Shown: positions 60,576 to 64,000 of the stretch, one piece after another
Numbering within the stretch: position 1 is the stretch's first letter
Layout: the number at the start of each line of letters is the position of its first letter
NCBI RefSeq assembly: GCF_964340395.1
Contig: NC_135567.1
Location: 15,987,806 to 16,051,805, forward strand
From: Glandiceps talaboti
Lineage: Eukaryota > Hemichordata > Enteropneusta > Spengelidae
Length of the DNA: 64,000 nucleotides
Reading direction: 5' to 3'
Position numbers and translations under genes: made by a program
The notes under the pieces: model-generated
Told to the model about the DNA's origin: nothing
Databases searched by the model: none
What the model saw: the letters and a program-made list of their open reading frames with translations, nothing else

Positions 60576-63500
60576 TCACTTCTTGGGTGAAAATCTTGGA
60601 TTGCTTGGCATTTCTGTGAAGGACTTGAGTTCATATTCCATGATTCCTGAGTCCACGTCAACGCGATGTCTTGCAAAGATGAGGCGAATGTCGGTATGTA
60701 AATAAATATGTCCTGACTTGGTGCTCATAAACCTATGACAAAGATAAAAGATAGTAAAATACATTTATTGAAATCTGGTTGGAGACATGGGATTTTCTGC
60801 AATTGACCTAAAACCAGGGCGAGTGTTCTATAGACTCAATGGGTAGTTTACACCCCAGGGGGCGGTACCAATGGCCAGCTCTGGTAGGGGAATGTGGCCA
60901 GTGCTGGAAAACTCAGGCCCCATTTTAGACCCACTTTGACCAAAAATCAATACCTGATTTTGACCATTACAGGTTTTTTTTAAAGATGAAAGTTTAGACC
61001 TAAATACATTTTCGTTAGGGTGAAACATTTTGGGACAATTAATGGCAATTATGATTTGGGAAAGGGCAATGGACCACATTTTAGACCAAGCAAAATAAAA
61101 AATAATGCAAAGTAGACCCCATTTTAGACTCTTTAGCTTGAAAAAAACCAGACTTCATTTTAGACCAAAGGGCTAGAAAATGTACCCCAAAGGACGGTAC
61201 ATATATATATACTCAAATAAGGGGAGTAGCTCCCCCCCTCCCCTGGGTTTGTACCACTCAGCATCATCTTACACACAAACCCAGGGTGAGGGGTGTACAG
61301 AGTCAATGGGTAGAGCTAATCACTCAGCCATGTCTAACACACAAACCCAGAGTGAGTTGTGTTCAGACTCACTGGGTAAGCTGTATCTGTCGGCGATGTC
61401 TCACTCAAAAGATGAGTATGAACTTTGTGGATACTCCTTGAGTAATGAGAGTCAGAGTCAATATTACTCACATGGAGCCTGGAGGAGCTATGCGTCACCA
61501 GGCCCGCTTTTCACAATACATACTATTTTCAATATTTTCCATTTTCGGCTAAACTTGGAAATTCACAACACATGCTTATTTTTATAAATAAATTAGTATT
61601 AAAACTATCATTACCTGAGATGGATGAGGTATCGTAATTGGCGAACATTGTAATCGTTACCGCTGTCGTTGTTGTCGTCAATTAGAGCTGCATTATTACG
61701 CATATAGAAGGTGCGTTGACGTATAAACGTCTGACAATTAGGAGGCATGTCGGTCAGATCGTACATTACGATGAACATCTTGACCACAGTCTTATTAGGA
61801 TTAAATAAAGTCTGAAATCAAGATTAAAATAAAGATAATCATGTAAATCACTAGAACATTATTGTGTAGATGACAAATAGATACGGATTTTGATTTTTAA
61901 TGACAAATATGGAAGGTGAATACCATATATGGATATTGTATATTGTCACTCATCAAGAAATGCCCAAATATGGAATGTGTATACCATATATGGATATTGT
62001 ACATTGTCACTCATCAAGAAATGCCCAAATATGGAATGTATAAACCATATATGGATATTGCAAGTTGCCACTCATCTGATAAATTTCCAAATATGGAATG
62101 TATATACCATATATGGGATAGTGTAAGTTGTCAGTAATCTGAGAAATTTCCAAATATAGAATGTTGATACCATATATGGATATAAGTTGTCACTCATCTG
62201 AAAAATGTCCAAATATGGAATGTGGAATACCATATATGGATGTACATGTACTTACCACCTGTACAGTTCCTTTCTTTGGCACATGGTATCCTTTCTTACC
62301 AAGTGATTCTAACCCAATGTGACCCTGGACAAAAAAAAAACATGGAATGTAAAGTTATATTAAATATTGGTGCAAGTCATGAAGAAGAGAAATTTTTATG
62401 CAAAACAGAGATGAAACACACCTAATATAAATATTGCACCTCAGCAATGCATTCTTTGGTGTAATACAATATTGCAGTTTGAAGAAAACATAAAACAAAA
62501 AGATTTCATAGTTTGGCCACTAGGAGTGCTGTTCAGGAACAGCTTTTGGAACAGCAGTGAAAGCTATGACACCACTGTATGAAAGGGTGGCGTTTCCAGT
62601 TCTGTAAAGATGACAGTCAAACAACAGAATTGCAGCAATTCCGGATTTACTACAATTCCGTTGTGTGATCGTCATGTATACGGAACAGGAAACACCACCC
62701 TTTTGTGCAGTGCTCCTTTGAAGTTAACATCATATCCCATAATATGTATGTACAAATATGGACTATGAATACCATATACGGACATTGTAAATATTTACAC
62801 TCATTCAAGAAATATCCAAATATGGCATACAGGCATCATATAAGGATAATTGATTCATCATGGAGATGTCCAAATATGGAACCTTTTGCGACCATATATG
62901 GAAGATAAATATGGTGATAGAAATGTAAATACTTACCAAATAAGGAGATGGTGCATTGTCATCAGAGACATCAAAGAAATATGCTATAACTGATAATATG
63001 ATTCATCATGGAGATGTCCCAATATGGAACCTTGCGACCATATATGGAAGATGAATATGGTGATAGAAATGTAAATACTTACCAAATAAGGAGATGGTGC
63101 ATTGTCATCGGAGACATCAAAGAAATATGCTGTAACTGGTAATATCATGTGTTTAGGACAAAAAGTACCACTAGCACCTATGTCTGCTGTAAAGCCATCC
63201 ACAGTACCAACAGGTTCAAACCTACCATTCAGTACACATTCCTAAAAGTAATTATAAATTAATAAAAGTTAGTTTATAAAAAAGTACTTAGAGGGGAAAA
63301 CCACTCCATAAAATAAAGACATTTTTGTAAACTTAGGGTTGTAGAGTCATTTTATGATTTTACATCACTTATGTTATGTGTGGTTGCCAAGAAATACGAA
63401 GTGAAAATTATTGGCCGTCCATTGTTTAGTGGCAGCTCTTATTAGTGGTTGTGCATTGTCTCATGATGGCTAGTCTCATAAATATGGAATGGTTGAACAC

Positions 63501-63860
63501 TGCATATTCATGAGCATGGAACACATGCACATTGAATATTCATGAGTTGCCTTGACTCATGTTGCCTAGTACATTTACATAATTTCCATACATGACTTGA
63601 TTCGGCATTTATTCAGCCATTTGGCCAAATAAGGGGCTTATTCTTTCATATTAGCATAAAGAAATTATGCACATTACTTATTCAAGATACCAAATCCATA
63701 TAAGGTAACAAGCTTCCAAATAAGGATACTCGTTGCCATATATGGATGTGTGGAACAGACAGAACTTACCTCAAAGTTGCCTAGCAACGAGGAGGTGGAT
63801 GGAGGAGCACTTTTGCTGAGAAGTTTGGTGGAAGCATCTAATGGTCTGTTGAATGGTGAA
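60576..63860 (-). CDS. atos: Atos-family (FAM214/atossa) protein, C-terminal five exons
   Basis: Exons on the minus strand: 63860-63770 (continuing upstream beyond the window), 63241-63083, 62324-62256, 61811-61615 and 60732-60576. Phases agree and the frame ends TGA at 60576-60578. Read in order they give SPFNRPL..KSAPPSTSSLLGNFE, ECVLNGRFEPVGTVDGFTA.., the SDDNAPSPYL landmark, GHIGLESLGKKGYHVPKKGT, TLFNPNKTVVKMFIVMYDL, FIRQRTFYMR, LRYLIHLR, STKSGHIYLHTDIRLIFAR and YELKSFTEMPSNPRFSPKK. These are the conserved landmarks of vertebrate ATOSA/ATOSB. In Drosophila, Atossa is a nuclear transcriptional regulator in macrophages; the invertebrate copy probably has a similar role. The exon ending SPYL is followed by a partial duplicate with its own donor (see 62851-63146). 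Introns are packed with CArG boxes. Confidence 0.93.
60895..61170. repeat. Intronic repeat of CATTTTAGACC motifs
   Basis: Five loose copies of (c)cattttagac(c) at irregular spacing in the last Atos intron. The stretch before it (60850-60900) shares ggccagctctggtag with 16705. Confidence 0.5.
61220..61450. repeat. 69-78-bp tandem repeat in the last Atos intron, open on the plus strand
   Basis: Three diverged units around cactcagc.atgtctaacac..caaacccag. On the plus strand they read as HSASSYTQTQ..CTESMG, HSAMSNTQTQ..CSDSLG and LSAMSHSKDE..CGYSLS. Probably a minisatellite rather than a gene. Confidence 0.5.
61923..62239. repeat. CArG cluster 4: about 62-bp tandem unit with two CArG boxes each
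   Basis: Unit CCATATATGGATATTG..GTCACTCATC..AAATGCCCAAATATGGAATG. Perfect sites start at 61923, 61964, 61984, 62025, 62045, 62087, 62107, 62170, 62209 and 62230; the array ends 17 bp short of an Atos exon donor. Confidence 0.9.
62816..63091. repeat. CArG cluster 5, spanning an exon-intron border of Atos
   Basis: Perfect CArG boxes start at 62816, 62870, 62892, 62936, 63038 and 63082. The last overlaps the 3' end of the exon 63083-63241 and its splice donor (CCTTATTTG|GTAAGT on the minus strand); the one at 62936 is its duplicate. Confidence 0.85.
62851..63146. repeat. 148-bp tandem duplication including the end of an Atos exon and its splice donor
   Basis: 62851-62998 repeats at 62999-63146 with few differences. 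The downstream copy (in transcript order) holds the last about 62 bp of the exon, including the SDDNAPSPYL codons and GTAAGT donor, but no acceptor. Confidence 0.9.
63625..63745. repeat. CArG cluster 6
   Basis: Perfect sites start at 63625, 63696, 63716 and 63736, with 20-bp spacing between the last three; it lies 25 bp from an Atos exon. Confidence 0.8.
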
Positions 63861-64000
63861 CTGGAAAAGAATGAAATTGAAATTTTTTTTTTTGTCTTTT
63901 TTTTAATATCTCATCACTGAATACTGAACTTTCTAAAATCAAAATATGTTGTTAGTGAAAAATAATTAATTACAGGGGAACTGGAGTTAGCTTAGCATTT

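Noticed and set aside
58673-63745. CArG-rich stretches read simply as one tandem satellite
   Set aside because: Unit length and flanks differ among the clusters (about 20, 48, 62, 125 and 148 bp), so one satellite does not explain all of them.

Overview
The window is nuclear DNA from a metazoan. Its genes carry GT-AG introns, and it encodes a TRPC-type channel, a GPI-anchored Ly6/uPAR protein, two C2H2 zinc-finger proteins, a betaine-homocysteine methyltransferase (BHMT)-like enzyme and an Atos (FAM214) protein. The DNA is AT-rich and heavily loaded with microsatellites (mainly TATG/CATA tetranucleotides), minisatellites and short foldback (MITE-like) elements. A bilaterian invertebrate fits best; no phylum can be assigned from the sequence alone. 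I saw no recognisable retroviral, LINE or transposase coding sequence, and no tRNA or rRNA gene.

Layout. 0.7-5.2 kb: 3' five exons of a TRPC-like channel (+). 8.1-10.3 kb: complete three-exon Ly6/uPAR-domain gene (+), reconstructed here from splice sites. 12.4-13.9 kb: intronless orphan basic protein (-). 15.4-19.8 kb: promoter-like region and a 12-finger C2H2 gene with a very long aspartate tract (+), followed by a 2.7-kb array of a 28-bp hairpin-forming minisatellite. 26.9-28.7 kb: second C2H2 gene with a 19-residue coding repeat (+). 29-33 kb: foldback elements, a CCAAT-containing array and microsatellites. 33.06-38.3 kb: complete seven-exon BHMT-like gene (-), with introns full of simple repeats and a nested foldback. 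39.8-41.7 kb: foldbacks, a 40-bp minisatellite and GA repeats. 42.0-56.4 kb: a single 14.4-kb open reading frame (-) for a 4,809-residue secreted cysteine-rich protein made of 29 near-identical 155-residue units. 57.3-57.8 kb: 56-bp minisatellite. 58.7-63.9 kb: 3' five exons of an Atos-family gene (-), whose introns and downstream flank hold about forty perfect CArG boxes, CC(A/T)6GG.

The genes do not form an obvious pathway. The two most unusual items are the giant repeat protein, with its recently homogenised 465/930/1,860-bp repeat hierarchy, and the CArG-box concentration in and beside the Atos gene. The CArG core recurs within several unrelated repeat units, which plain tandem duplication does not explain. 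Secondary points are a partial exon duplication with a second splice donor in Atos, a BHMT C-terminus that lies inside a tandem repeat, and several foldback families with good target-site duplications.
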